Below, in pieces: positions 37,296-49,075 of a stretch of DNA of 64,000 nucleotides. This stretch comes from Tetrahymena elliotti 4EA (lineage: Eukaryota > Ciliophora > Oligohymenophorea > Hymenostomatida > Tetrahymenidae), in the NCBI GenBank assembly GCA_000231825.2, contig JH720397.1, forward strand, positions 62,001 to 126,000, written 5' to 3'. Both the position numbers and the translations under genes were made by a program. The first letter of the stretch is position 1, and every line of letters starts with the position of its first letter. Below the pieces are notes generated by a model. It saw only the letters and a program-made list of their open reading frames with translations, had not been told where the DNA came from and made no database searches.

Positions 37296-38811
37296 AAGGT
37301 ATGTAATATTACATTTATACTTTATGTGTATTTTTCAATATATAAAATTTTTTAGTTTTTATTATAATTTTCCTTTATGATTTATTAATTAAATCATAAT
37401 AAAATTTCCTTTTAATTTTTACAATTTTCTTTTCAATTTATTTTTTCAAACATATTTATTAAACAAAAAGATCTACTTCATATGAATGAATTGAAGAGTT
37501 TAATTTTTAGTTATTCTTAACTCGAAATTCATCAATGAATAAAGAAATTTATAAAAATTCAATGAAAATAAAATCTTTCTAAATATCTACTATCGCCTCA
37601 ACAAAATCTTATTATCTCAACCAATTTGAAATTAATACACAATTTTAAATAATTTATTTAGCTTACAAATCAATAATTTTAAAAGGTGTCAAAATCTAAT
37701 AATTAATCAATTTTATTTACAAAAAAAAGTTAAATTTGTTTGCATATTTTAATTAGCCTTTCAAAAAATAAGACCAAATTGAAAAAGTTCATAAAAATGT
37801 CACAAAATAAAAATAAAAGAAAAAATAAAATGTAAATTTAAAAATAAAGAAGGCTCATAAAAATGAGCTCAATTTATTTAAGAGTGTTTATGACTTTTAA
37901 AATGGTTAAATAGATTTTAACTTTCATAGTTTTTGTATTTATGCTAGAGAATAAAATAGGATTCTCAAATTATTGTGGCAAAAAAATCAAATTTTGGATA
38001 ATTAATTTTTATTTGTTTATAAACGTCATAAGATCTAATTTTTTTGAGAGAAATCTCTAAGTATTAACAATATGATTTGCTCTAAACCAAACAATAAATG
38101 CAAATAATTTATAAATTAGTCTAAGTTTAACTTGAGTAAAATGTTTTACAAGCTTTCATTGGTTAATTTTTACTTAGAAAAGTTTTTGAAAGGAAAGAAA
38201 AAAAAGATTGTGTCTTTAATAAACAAATTTAGAAGAAAAAAATTGCTTGTTATCTTTGTTCTTTGTAAATGTATTATTTTTGATTACTTTATTAAGAATT
38301 AAATTTCGAGTCATTAAATTTTCCTATTCAATTTGAAATTGTTTTTCTATTCTAATAAACAAAAATAGATAAATAATATTTATTAGATTATTTTCAAATT
38401 TTAAATTTTTGATATAATTTTATGATTGGAGATACGGTATTCTATTTTTCTTTTTATCTTATGGAAAACTCAATTTGTAGTCTTAATTAATTAGATTTTC
38501 TTTAAAATTGCCATTTCGTATGATGAGTTTTTAGTGAATGTAATCTAAGTCTCTCAATTTTTATATTATTTTACAATTAAAATGAAAACACCTGATTCGG
38601 TATTTTATGTTGTTTGTGTGGTTCTAAATAGGTAGTATTAAAAAATTTGGATTTGCTCATATAGAAAGGAAATATTGAGTAATGATAAATATTATGTATG
38701 TGAATCTTTTTGTATTGAAAAATGTACTTGATAAAAATATAATTAAATAATATTTCAATCTAATAATACGTAAATTATATTAAAGATAAATCAAATTAAT
38801 TAATTAAAAAA
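37296..38811. other. 1.5-kb spacer, nothing recognised
   Basis: AT-rich sequence with A and T runs between the helicase stop and the first LITAF-type gene. No gene, RNA or clear repeat is seen on either strand. Confidence 0.4.
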
Positions 38812-39177
38812 ATGTATCAAAACTAATAACCCTAAGGATACCCTCCCATGTAGCCTAATTAAATGCCTTAAGTTAATATGTATCCCCCTCCTCCTGCTGT
38901 AGGATAGCCTGTAGGAATGCAACAACCCTTAGTCAGCAATACCAATTTAAATGTTTGTCCTTATCCTTGTTAGGCATTTTGCGGAACTTGTTAATAAAAT
39001 ATCACCACTGTTGTTACCAACAAAACAGGTACTGGTACTTATCAATGGTGTTTGCTTTTATTATTTTTTACTGGATGTTGCTGCATTCCTTTCTGTGTTG
39101 ACAATTGCAAGGATAAAATTCATGTTTGTCCAAGATGTAATAGCCAACTTGGATATTTTGAATATAAACTATGTTGA
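38812..39177 (+). CDS. LITAF-domain protein, copy 1 (121 residues)
   Basis: Single exon from ATG 38812 to TGA 39175-39177. A Pro/Gln/Tyr-rich N-terminus (MYQNQQPQGYPPMQPNQMPQ) precedes a LITAF-type domain: CPYPCQAFCGTCQQNITT, then a hydrophobic Cys-rich insert FFTGCCCIPFCVDNCKDKIH, then CPRCNSQLG. The two CxxC knuckles coordinate one zinc ion and the hydrophobic insert anchors the domain in the membrane of endosomes or lysosomes in animals. Pro-rich N-termini in animal LITAF bind ESCRT and NEDD4-type partners; here the PPPPAV stretch is a weak parallel. It is first of four same-strand paralogues within 11 kb. The insert keeps the motif TGCCCIPFC that is also found in copies 2 and 3. Confidence 0.9.
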
Positions 39178-39497
39178 TCAGCTAGTAGGAATGATCCAAA
39201 AGATTTAATTTATTAGTTTAGCCCAATAAAATAAACAAACAATTATACACATATAAAATTATATAAACTGTCAATCGTCTTTAGTCTTTAGAATAATTAA
39301 AATTATATTAAATTCATTTTGATTTTTCTTTTTTGAAAAAATAAAATTTTAGATCCTTTTGATAATTTATCGAGTGAGTTTGTTTTATGTTAAAAAGAAG
39401 AAGTAAAAGTTCTATTTCTAATTTTGCCAAAAAGTATAAATCAATTGAACTTTATCAATCTTTAGATTCATTCATTCATTCATTCAATTTTTTATGA

Positions 39498-40277
39498 ATT
39501 ATAAATACTAAAATATAAAAATTAAATTAATGGTTTTATCTCGATTCTTTAGCTAAATCTCAACTTATTGTCTCAAATTGTTTATTTTATTAAAATTTTA
39601 AAAGTAAACTTACGTAATACTTTCAAGCATGCGGTGTTAACACTAAAGCTAATTATTTGTATTAGCAATTAAAAGGTAAAAAGAGATAAAAATAAACAAA
39701 TACTGAAGATACTTTAGATATTATTAATTCAATTGAAGAAACTTTTCTAAAATAAAAATAAAGTGCTTAGATAGAAAAAAGTCTTATTTTCAATTTTGAG
39801 TTGAAAAATATTTACTATTAAAAATAAATTAATTCATAATAGTTTAGGAATTAAATTAAAAAAAGGGAATTTTTATAATCTGATGAGATGAAATTACAAT
39901 TTATGCAAACATTTTTTGTCCTTTACTCATCAACTATTTTTTTAAGTAATGAAAAAATAAAAATTACACGTTATTTATGCAATTTGAAAAGTCTTTCATT
40001 TGGTTTTAAAATGTTATCTTCTTATATCAGTTGCTAAAAATTACTATGCGTCAAATTATAAAAAATATATTACTATTTACAAATTATAAAAAATATATTA
40101 CTATTTACAAATTATAAAAAATATATTACTATTTACAAATTATAAAAAATATATTACTATTTAACTAACTTTTATCTACTCTTTTAACATTTTTCAAATT
40201 TTTTAATTCATAAATTGTATGGTTTTTGTGATGCTAGCTAAAACATAAAATATAAAAAATAGATTAGGAGATAACTA
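39498..40277 (+). pseudogene. Coding-like fragment between LITAF copies, probably decayed
   Basis: A TGA-free plus-strand frame carries 150 or so residues of convincing composition, for example FQACGVNTKANYLYQQLKGK, NTEDTLDIINSIEETFLKQK and LYSSTIFLSNEKIKITRYLC. It has no upstream ATG, and its 3' end runs into a 28-bp tandem repeat. It is not LITAF-like and I do not recognise it. It may be an exon of a gene I cannot assemble, or a remnant. Confidence 0.35.
40053..40163. repeat. Four tandem copies of a 28-bp unit
   Basis: Units beginning AAATTATAAAAAATATATTA start at 40053, 40081, 40109 and 40137 and are identical (the fourth lacks its last base). There are no spacers, so this is an AT-rich minisatellite rather than a CRISPR array. 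It interrupts the coding-like fragment around it. Confidence 0.9.
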
Positions 40278-40699
40278 TGAAATTTTAAGATGATTTCATA
40301 GTATTAAATATATCCTTAGGTCTTTCTCAATTCTTTTAAAATTATTTCATAAAATGAAAATTTTAACATGCAATAAGATATTAACATTTTTGCAAGGTTA
40401 AAATTGCAAATAATTAGTTTTATATTTATTATTACACTTTTTACTTTTTAATAATTTTATACCAATTGTTTATTTATTAGCTAATAAACTAATTTACAAA
40501 TTTATTATTGAAATATAATTTCTAGTTTTATCTATTCTTTTTTAATTTAAAATTAATTTTAGGATATGCAATATTAAAATAGAAAAAAAAAAAAATGGTT
40601 TTAGTTATTTAAATATGATACACAAAATTAAAACTTATCACTTATTTTATTTTCTCCTTCTCTTTTTAAGGAACATAATTTTTTCTTTATAAAAATTTT

Positions 40700-41061
40700 A
40701 AATTCATTAGGAGTATTAAGTCATATAAACAAATCTTAGCTTTTGTGCATTCAGAATTTACAACTAGATAAGTGTCTTTAAAAGCAAAAATGAACTATCT
40801 CTATTTGAAAACAATATTAATGAGGGTTAATATCATAAAGGTTTACAGGATTAAATAGAACAAGTCGAAAAGTTTGATCTAGGAAACATAATTTATTTTA
40901 AATACTTTTTGATATTTATTTTACATATCTTAATTTTTTTTACATGTTTTGTGAAGCTATATCTATTATTAAAAGCATCTCCTAAACGAACCACACTATT
41001 AGTTAACCTAAAAATCAAAATATCTACCTACATATTTTTATAAAAATTTATACAATTTTGA
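40700..41061 (+). pseudogene. Second coding-like fragment with one membrane segment
   Basis: A plus-strand frame ending at TGA 41059-41061 contains NELSLFENNINEGQYHKGLQ, DQIEQVEKFDLGNIIYFKYF, then a strongly hydrophobic stretch (LIFILHILIFFTCFVKLYLL) and KASPKRTTLLVNLKIKISTY. The composition switch from polar to a single membrane span looks real, but there is no good start or splice structure. It may belong with the fragment at 39.5-40.3 kb as parts of one dying gene. Confidence 0.3.
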
Positions 41062-42314
41062 GAAATCATTATGTTTTTATTTTAAAATAATATATTTTTT
41101 TATAAATGCTATATGGTCTCTTTCAATTTTTTAACAGATATTTTTAAGGACACAAAGAGATTGTTTACAATTAAAATAATGATAGATTGATTATTTTATA
41201 AATTGATTATTTTTTAACACTTTGTCAAGGAGAAAAAAAAGACTCTAAATTTTAGTTCAATGATAATTAAAAATAATATCACTTTTGAAATTGCATTCAT
41301 TTTTTGATAAAGAAAAAGATCGTAAATAAATGATGTATTAAACATGAATATTTGAATGAAAATATTTAGACTAATTTGTCAAACTAGATTTCGAATAGTA
41401 TTTAGACATTGATAAAAGAAATAATATTAAAAACAGTTATTAAAATAAAGTTTCAAAAATAAAGTTTTGTTTATTTTGCATAACGCATTCTTAATAATTT
41501 GAAAATTTGGAAAATAACTTATTACAAAAATTAATTATTAGTCTCCACAAATGTTGTCTATTTCATGCATTTTTAAATATAACCACTAAAATATATATGT
41601 TCTCTGAGTACAATTTTTTGAAAAACAATCATTTTATTTTAACAGTTATATTTTTTTTAAGGATGAAATAAATAAAATAATATTTCTTTTATTATACATC
41701 TATTTCAGTTTTATTTATCTTCAATACTTTTTTTTCATGAAAAATCAACCGTATTCAAAACTCAAACAAAAAGATGTTGTCTTAAAAAAACTTTTCTTCA
41801 ATAACATTTTTTACTTTAAAAATTTAAATGAAAATAAGAACAATATTCTGTCCACTTAAAAATTGAAAGAAAATAAATTTAATTGACATCATTTAGTTTA
41901 TCTAAAAATAAAATTTTTTCTCCTAATGTCTTCTAATGTCTTTAATAAGGGTTTGAAAAAATTAATGACTTATTAAAAAAATTAAAGAGGTAAAACCACA
42001 ATGATAATTGTTCTTTGCAAATATTCAATGTGTCTTTTTATTGAAAAAAATTGCTTAGACAGTTATTTTCTATCTAAAAAAATGTAATTAAAGTATCTGA
42101 ATTTTGAATGGGGAAAAACTATTTGATTTTTTATTAAGAAAATATCCTACCAGAATTCATTCAACTAATTTTTTTTTAAACTTTAAAAAAATTTAATTTC
42201 AAAATCAGTATTTATTAGATCCTCGAAATTTACTTCAATTTATAAAAAATAAAATAAGTTATAAAAGTAGTCATGGTTATCTACTAAACAACAAAAATGA
42301 GTGTTATATTATAT

Positions 42315-42420
42315 ATTTAGAAAGGATTTTACAAACCAAGGTAGGATTTTACCAACCAAGATGGGATTTTATAGACAGGGAGGATTTTATGAACCAAGGT
42401 AGGATTTTACATACCAAGGT
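42315..42420. repeat. Imperfect ~21-bp tandem repeat upstream of LITAF copy 2
   Basis: About five units resembling GTAGGATTTTACAAACCAAG occur head to tail, with variants such as ATGGGATTTTATAGACAGGG. The array is more G-rich than its surroundings and lies 160 bp upstream of the LITAF copy 2 start, so it may form part of that gene's promoter or 5' leader. Confidence 0.75.
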
Positions 42421-42576
42421 ATTTGATTATAATTAAGGAATATTTATTATTGAATTATTAATAAATGGTTATGCTTTAAATCAATCCAAATCATGGAATT
42501 AAATTATAATTATTAATTCATAAAAAATAATAAAGTTATATCTATCTAAAAATAAAATATATTAATCAAATTTTTA

Positions 42577-42897
42577 ATGATGTAAGGAAACTAAGCTTAA
42601 TATCCTCCCATGGCTCAATAGCAAATGGTTCAACAACCAATGGGTATCCAACAACCATCAAATTTGACATGCATGAGTCCTTTCCCAGTTCAAACTACTT
42701 GTCCTAATTGCAGATAGCCTACTACCACTTAAATTGAAACTAAAGCAGGTTCAGGTACTTGGAAGATGTGTTGCATTCTGTTTTGTTTTACTGGATGTTG
42801 CTGTATTCCATTTTGTATGGATAGCTGCAAGGACAAAGTCCATCATTGTGCAAATTGCAAAGCAGAAATAGGAAAATTAGAATATAAAGTCTGTTGA
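42577..42897 (+). CDS. LITAF-domain protein, copy 2 (106 residues)
   Basis: Single exon; two ATG codons in tandem (42577 and 42580) start the protein, MMQGNQAQYPPMAQQQMVQQ. A Gln/Pro/Met-rich N-terminus is followed by TTCPNCRQPTTT, the membrane-inserting Cys-rich stretch FCFTGCCCIPFCMDSCKDKV and HHCANCKAEIG, the two CxxC zinc knuckles of a LITAF domain. It ends KVC at TGA 42895-42897. It is closest to copies 1 and 3 in layout and shares the TGCCCIPFC core. Role by family: peripheral membrane protein of late endosomes or lysosomes. No intron, unlike copy 4. Confidence 0.9.
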
Positions 42898-43832
42898 ATT
42901 TAATAAAAAATTAAAATATTAGTTTTTTTTGTTAGATGTATTTGTGTTGGCGCTTACAAATATTACTTTTTTAGGATTTGAAAACTCAGATTTTTTTAAT
43001 ATCTCTTGTTACAAATTCATCGTATTTCATCAAAATTGTATTTCAATGATAATTAATACTTAATTCGAAGACCTTTTGTCTTTAATCAAAATATCTATCT
43101 ATCTACTTCAAAGTTATTTAATCAAATTTATAAAATTTCATCTCAAATCTTAAAATTTGTTTCTATTTCAAACTAATTTAATTTCATATTTATTTAGATG
43201 TTCATATTACATATTATTCAATTAATTATGGTTTTTTTTTTCTTATGATATAATAATCATAAATTAACAAGCATAAGCAATAATATACAGTAAATTCTCT
43301 AGAATCAATATCATGATAATCTTTTTTATTTTGATCAAATTTTGAAATATAAAAATTTTTAAATTCTTATTTGAATAAAATTTTCATCAATCAAATCAGA
43401 GTAAATTAGAATGAATGAATTACCATTTCATTCTTTTCTCTCAGTTTTTCCTGAGAAAAAATTGAAAATTAATTCTTAAAAATTACAAAATTAAAATTTA
43501 CACCCAATATCCATCCTTGTTTCAGCTAGGAAAATAGGTAAAAAAAATTGTTAAATAATAATTAGACTTCTTTCATCTATTTTAATTTGTAAAATCTGAT
43601 ACTTTTTGGCAAAAAATTTAAAAATTAAAAAGAAGTCTATTAATATATTGAGATACTCTAGATTTAGAAATGCTATCTAGACTTAGAAAAATAGATAAAC
43701 TTTTCGAGTCTTATAATAGATTTATTCTTGTACTTAAAATATGAGAAAAGTAGATGAAGTAATTTAATATAGCAAAACAAAAATATTATTACTAACACTT
43801 CTACAGCAAGCAAGTAAACAAATTATCATATA

Positions 43833-44168
43833 ATGTATCCTCAAAACTAAGTTTAGTATCCTCCAGTAATTTATCCTCCTATGCCCAATGATCCTCTGCA
43901 AAATCAATAAAATCCTTAGGTTATATAAAATATGACTTGCTCAACTCCTTATCCTGTTTAGGCTTATTGCTAAAACTGTTAATAAACAATTACAACAACA
44001 GTTACAGCTAAATCAGGATCAGGTACTTACACAATGTGCTTTATTCTTTGTCTTTTTACTGGTTGCTGCTGTATTCCTTTTTGCATAGATAGTTGCAAAG
44101 ATAAAATTCATAATTGTCCTAATTGCCACACCCAACTTGGAGCTTTTTAATATAAAGTTTGTGAATGA
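43833..44168 (+). CDS. LITAF-domain protein, copy 3 (111 residues)
   Basis: Single exon from ATG 43833 (MYPQNQVQYPPVIYPPMPND) to TGA 44166-44168. The N-terminus holds two YPP motifs and a Gln/Asn stretch. The LITAF domain has YCQNCQQTITT, the insert FTGCCCIPFCIDSCKDKIHN and CPNCHTQLG. The spacing between the CxxC pairs matches copies 1 and 2. It lies 0.94 kb downstream of copy 2 in the same orientation, consistent with tandem duplication. Between the copies I see only AT-rich spacer. Confidence 0.9.
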
Positions 44169-44582
44169 AAATGAATGCAATAAGGAAAATAGTCAAATAA
44201 AAGTATAAAAAAATAAAGATTTTAAATTAAATTAAATTATTATAATAATTAGAACATCTAATATATTTTTTTCTCTTTTTGTAAACTTGAAAATAACATT
44301 ATACACTCATCTAAAAAATAATAATATGACAATTTAAACAAATTTATGCTATTCATTTAGAATAAATGATAAATAATGGCTGTATGAAAAACTCTAGTTG
44401 GATTTTTAATACCAAAAAATGAGTGCAAAATAATTTTATATTTGAATGAATTAAAAAATGAATATTTATTGAGACTACTTAAGATGTTAATATATAAGTG
44501 AATGAATCAAATTGCCATTCTGAATAATGCATGATAATCCAAGATCACATAAAGCTTATTTAATACAAGATTTATATATATA

Positions 44583-44623
44583 TATGTAGTACCCTAAGGT
44601 ACTGCCTTTTTCAAGGCTACATA
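44583..44623. other. T-shaped (three-way-junction) palindrome
   Basis: The 41-bp sequence can pair almost completely. An outer stem TATGTA/TACATA (44583-44588 with 44618-44623) encloses two hairpins, GTACC-CTAA-GGTAC (44589-44602) and GCCTT-TTTC-AAGGC (44104 offset: 44604-44617), with one unpaired T at 44603. It follows a (TA)n tract and is much richer in G+C than its surroundings. Confidence 0.75.
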
Positions 44624-45694
44624 CAAAAATAATAACGAAAAAAAAAATTCAAATCACCATTTTTTTAATCTATCTTTTCTGTAATAAATAATCATTAATT
44701 TAACCTATTTAATCTAGTTCAAAAAAAAATATATTTATAGGTCCATTTTTTAAATCATAAAGCAATAAAATAAGCAAGCTTCTATAGTTTTGTAGCTAAC
44801 TGAAAAGATATTTAAAGTATTAAATTTGATGATAAGTTTTGATTAATCCTTCTTTCTTTTTTTTTAAAATGTTTTATAAATAATTTTATTACAAATTGAA
44901 AGTTTTGTTACTTAATAAAATACAGAGAAGAAGAAGAAACTTGAGGATATTTATTGCAAAGAAATTTTATTTACTTTGTTAAAAATTGAAGATTATATAA
45001 ATAAAAATGTAAATAGAATTTACTTTTCTATTTATTAATATATTTTGTGATAATAGTTAACCAAGATTTTATTATGTGTTGATCAAGGACAGAAATTAGA
45101 AAAGCTCTCAAACACAAAATCTATGATCAATAAACAAGAACTAAAAATTAAAAGGTTTTGATTTTGCAAAATTATTTGTTAAAATAAACTGAGAAGATTT
45201 ATAGTGTGACTGACTAACTAATATATGATTAAATACGCAAAATTAATAACAATTATTTTAGAATAAGATTAGTTTGTTTGCTTAGTATTCTTTTTTTTCA
45301 AATAAAACAAATCCTTTATTTTAATAGAATAGCATGCCGTAGATAGAGGATAAAATAGCTATTTTTAAAGTAGGGACTATCCTTTGGATGAAGACTATTT
45401 AGTTTTTATTAGTTGTGATTTACTTCAAATTTATTTAAGTAATTCGATTTATCCATTTTTTAAATTAGATCAATCATCTTAACATTTTGTACAAAATCTT
45501 AAAAAGAAAATAGAATTTGAAAAAATTTGAAAAATTAATAAATGTGAAATTAAAATATTTTATTAATAATATAGAATTCAAATTATGAAGTATATTTTTT
45601 AGTGCTTTTTTGTATTGACAAAGTGCTTCGTATAGTCATTTTTTACAACTAAAAATTATTCATTCCTTTGCTAATTAGTTTAGTTGCTTTGTAA

Positions 45695-47059
45695 ATGGAA
45701 GAGATAATTACTATTTATATACAAAATCGAAAAGATAGGCATCTAATAAACATGATGTATGCACAAACAGTTTTTATAAACATCCTATTGATTCCTTAGA
45801 TAATTATTATTTTTATTTGGATGTATTTTAGCTAGAATTATTATGCGTTATTTATTGCTATACCTTGCATCTTATTGCTGTCTTTCTATGTTAATTTGGT
45901 TTGGGTTATTTCTTTTGAGTTAGATTTTAACAACTCTTTTGGTAGCACACTATTAATTTTTAAAGAGCTTTATCGTTTAGGATTTTAGTTTATTGGATTT
46001 GTTGGAATCGTCTTCTGCTGCAGAGTTATCAATAACTATTTCTTCTACTTGCTAATATTAAATTTGGTCCATAGTTTAATTATGTCTCTGAAGTTTACTA
46101 ATTCTCCTTTATATACAAAGGGTTCTAAATTTGAAATATGCTACTATTTTTTTATCTTATTCTTGACTGTTTTTATGAACTCAGGATGTGATTTTAGGAA
46201 GTTTAAATAGGCTTTCAATGCTGACTCAATCAAGCAGTTTCGAGTTAAAAATTTAAACACCTTTTTAGTTTTAAGATTTGCCTAAACACTATATTTATTT
46301 TCTATATTTATAATTTGCATCTATATTAATGTATACAATAAACCTAATGGAGAAAACACTCAGCTGCTGCTGGATGAGAAAATAATTTATGCTATTATAC
46401 TTATATTTGCTATTGCAAGTCTTGCTATGCAGATTAAAGATATTTGGATTTTAATAATAAAACCATAATTAAATAACGAATAGTAATGCTTTGAAATAGA
46501 TGATATAGACCAACTTATAGAACTAAACAATCTTTAAAAAACTAATTAAATGAATAGTCAGAGTCTGTAATATGTTTCTTTCTTTTTCCCAAGAGAGCAT
46601 GAAATTATAAAATAAGAGCATTAAAATGAACTGGATTTCTGTCTCTTGTTTAACTTCGATCAAAATATAGATATATCTATTCCTTAAGTGGGAGAAAGAT
46701 TACAATCATAAGATGATCAATACTACTCAACTGTATTATTTGAGAGAATGATCGATATATCAAGCTTTTCAACTTATTTAGAACAATATCAAATTATTTC
46801 CTATATAAACCAAATTAGTTTTGATTTTCATGCAAATATCCCAGACTTGGTTTAAATTATCAAGCTAATCTCATTGAATTCTTACGAAATTATCATCAGG
46901 TCACAAAACATTCCAAAAAACATGATTGATTTATAGTTTGATTAAATACAAATTAAAAAGACCACTATTCTTCAAAGCATAGCATTTGATAAAAATGTTA
47001 TGGAATATATTTCAATCAATCCTTTTCTAGTCTTTTATGATCTATTTGATGAGAGCTGA
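45695..47059 (+). CDS. Multi-pass membrane protein, 454 residues, family unknown
   Basis: Intronless frame from ATG 45695 (MEEIITIYIQNRKDRHLINM) to TGA 47057-47059. The N-terminal 280 residues contain about seven hydrophobic segments, roughly at residues 22-45, 50-72, 98-115, 117-135, 150-165, 203-222 and 240-262 (for example ILLIPQIIIIFIWMYF; FIGFVGIVFCCRVINNYFFY; AIILIFAIASLAMQIKDIWI). The last 180 residues are polar, acidic and presumably cytosolic (CFEIDDIDQLIELNNLQ). No signature of a channel, transporter or receptor family is recognised. Ciliate genomes hold many lineage-specific membrane proteins of this kind. It separates LITAF copy 3 from copy 4. Confidence 0.82.
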
Positions 47060-48142
47060 AAATAATTTTATTTACCCTGCTCTCACTTACTAACTTATAA
47101 TAAAAATATGATAATAACAAAATAATTAACTAACTAAAACTATTGTGTTATATTAATAATAAATTTCTTTTATAAAATTGCCCTTTTAATGCTAGCTAAT
47201 AAACTTTATTTTTTAATTCATTCTTTTTCAATATTGTGCTAATAAAATAGTCTTATCTATGTCCATTTCTACTTTAAATGTTCAATCTAGAAAAATTCAA
47301 TTAATCTTCATTTTCCTAAATTGTAATAGATAAATCACTTTAATGATATTTGGCAAGAAATACCATAAATTCTCAAAATTAAGCCTCATACTTTTAAAAA
47401 TTGGTTTATTTTTAGGATATTTTATTAGAAAAAAAATATTTTATTTTTTTAAAGAATAATTTCAATATAAAATTCAAATTACCTTATTAATTGTTTGAAA
47501 TTTTTGTGGATATGTTGGCAAATATTTATGTATTAAATTATAAAGGTCTTATTGTAAATAGTAAAAAATATTTAAAGTTGATGAATGATAAGAAAACCAT
47601 TCAAGAATGTCAATAAAAAAAGTTTTAGATTGTTGATTCATCTCTAAATTTCTGTAAAAATAAGAAGAATAACCTCGAGATATTTAGATTTAATAAAATA
47701 TTTTGCATAAAATGAGTTTTATTATTAATATTATTTAAAATTAAAACTTAAATTTATTTTAAAAAAGGATTTTTAATCATAACATAAATCTTAAAATTTT
47801 GTCTAATTTATTAAGTTAAATGATTAAATTAATTGATTAGAAATAAATCAAATTAATTCACAATTACTCTTAAAAACTAGAAAATTGACCAAGAAACTGT
47901 TGAATTTTGCTTTAATTAGATCTACAAAATTTTTCATAAAAAGAAATGACAATTACTTAATTCTTTTTATATTTTATTTTTAAGCCTAATTGCAAAACTA
48001 GGGAGAGAAGGGTAAAAAGATAATTGACAATTTCATAAAATTTTTTTACACATTAATTTACATTTGGTACTCATTGATGTTATTTATTGTAAATGTTAAT
48101 GGTAAGTTAAAAACAGAAGAATCAAAATTACCATTTAAGTGT
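47060..48142. other. 1.1-kb spacer, nothing recognised
   Basis: AT-rich DNA downstream of the membrane protein gene. No coding exon, RNA gene or clear repeat. Confidence 0.4.
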
Positions 48143-48976
48143 TCACTATCGCTATTTGATGTTATTCTACTTACAAATCTGAATTTTTTATTATGATTTT
48201 TTGTTTGGAGTACTTAATATAAGGTGTGGAATTAAAAAATATCTTACTGTCTGTTATTCAAGCTTTTGATAAAAGATGACGTTTATAGTAACTCCTAATG
48301 ATTTTTGCAATTAAAAAAAATATTGATTCCTTTGAATATTAACTAAAGTATGTAAACATTCCAATATCTTTCTAATTTATGTGAAGAATATTAACCAGAC
48401 TTAATTTTTTGGTAGATCGAAATTAAAAATAATGAAAATACAAGTCTAAAGAAAGAGAAAAGAAGAAAAAGAGAGAAAAAAAATGAAAGTAGATTTTTTG
48501 TCTAAATATCTAATAGAACGATCAAATTAAATTTTAAAAATTCCAAATTCATAAGCAAATCGTTTTATAATAGACAATTCATAATTGAAAATTGTTGTAT
48601 CGATAAATTCGAGAATATTTATATTTTGTTTGCTCGCTTATTTATTTTAATCATTTGATTTCAATGTAAATATAAATTTGTTATTAACAAGAAGCAGTAA
48701 AATATTAAAAACTCTTGAACTTTTTTTGGAATTAAAAGCTATTAATCCAACATATAAATTTGCCTCTGTTTTTTTATTAAAGAATTGTTTGGGATTGCCG
48801 TTGAAAATTTCTTGAAAAATATGATTAAAATAAATATGCAAATGTAAGCCGCTTCTCTTCAGCAATACTCCTAAGTGTATATTTTTTTTGTTAGTATATA
48901 TTATGTTTAGATTTATTATTTCTAAGACTAACTTGACTGATTTATGATTGAATGAATGAATAATACAAAATATCAT
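48143..48976 (-). CDS. Candidate intronless gene, 277 residues, weakly supported
   Basis: One frame runs from ATG 48976 to TGA 48145-48143. The first 110 codons include a locally G+C-richer stretch with sensible composition (GVLLKRSGLHLHIYFNHIFQ; GNPKQFFNKKTEANLYVGLI). The remainder is more hydrophobic and AT-driven. No domain is recognised, and a competing minus-strand frame over 48.65-48.87 kb also looks plausible. If real, it is divergent from LITAF copy 4 with only 99 bp between start codons. Confidence 0.35.
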
Positions 48977-49075
48977 ATAGCATTAAATAAATTAATAATC
49001 AATTAAATAATTAAATTAAATATACATTCACTATTTATCAAAAAAACTCCTTAAAAATTATCAAAATTATAGATC

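Noticed and set aside
40053..40163. CRISPR-like array
   Set aside because: Four identical 28-bp units directly abut with no spacers, in a ciliate nuclear context; it is a minisatellite.
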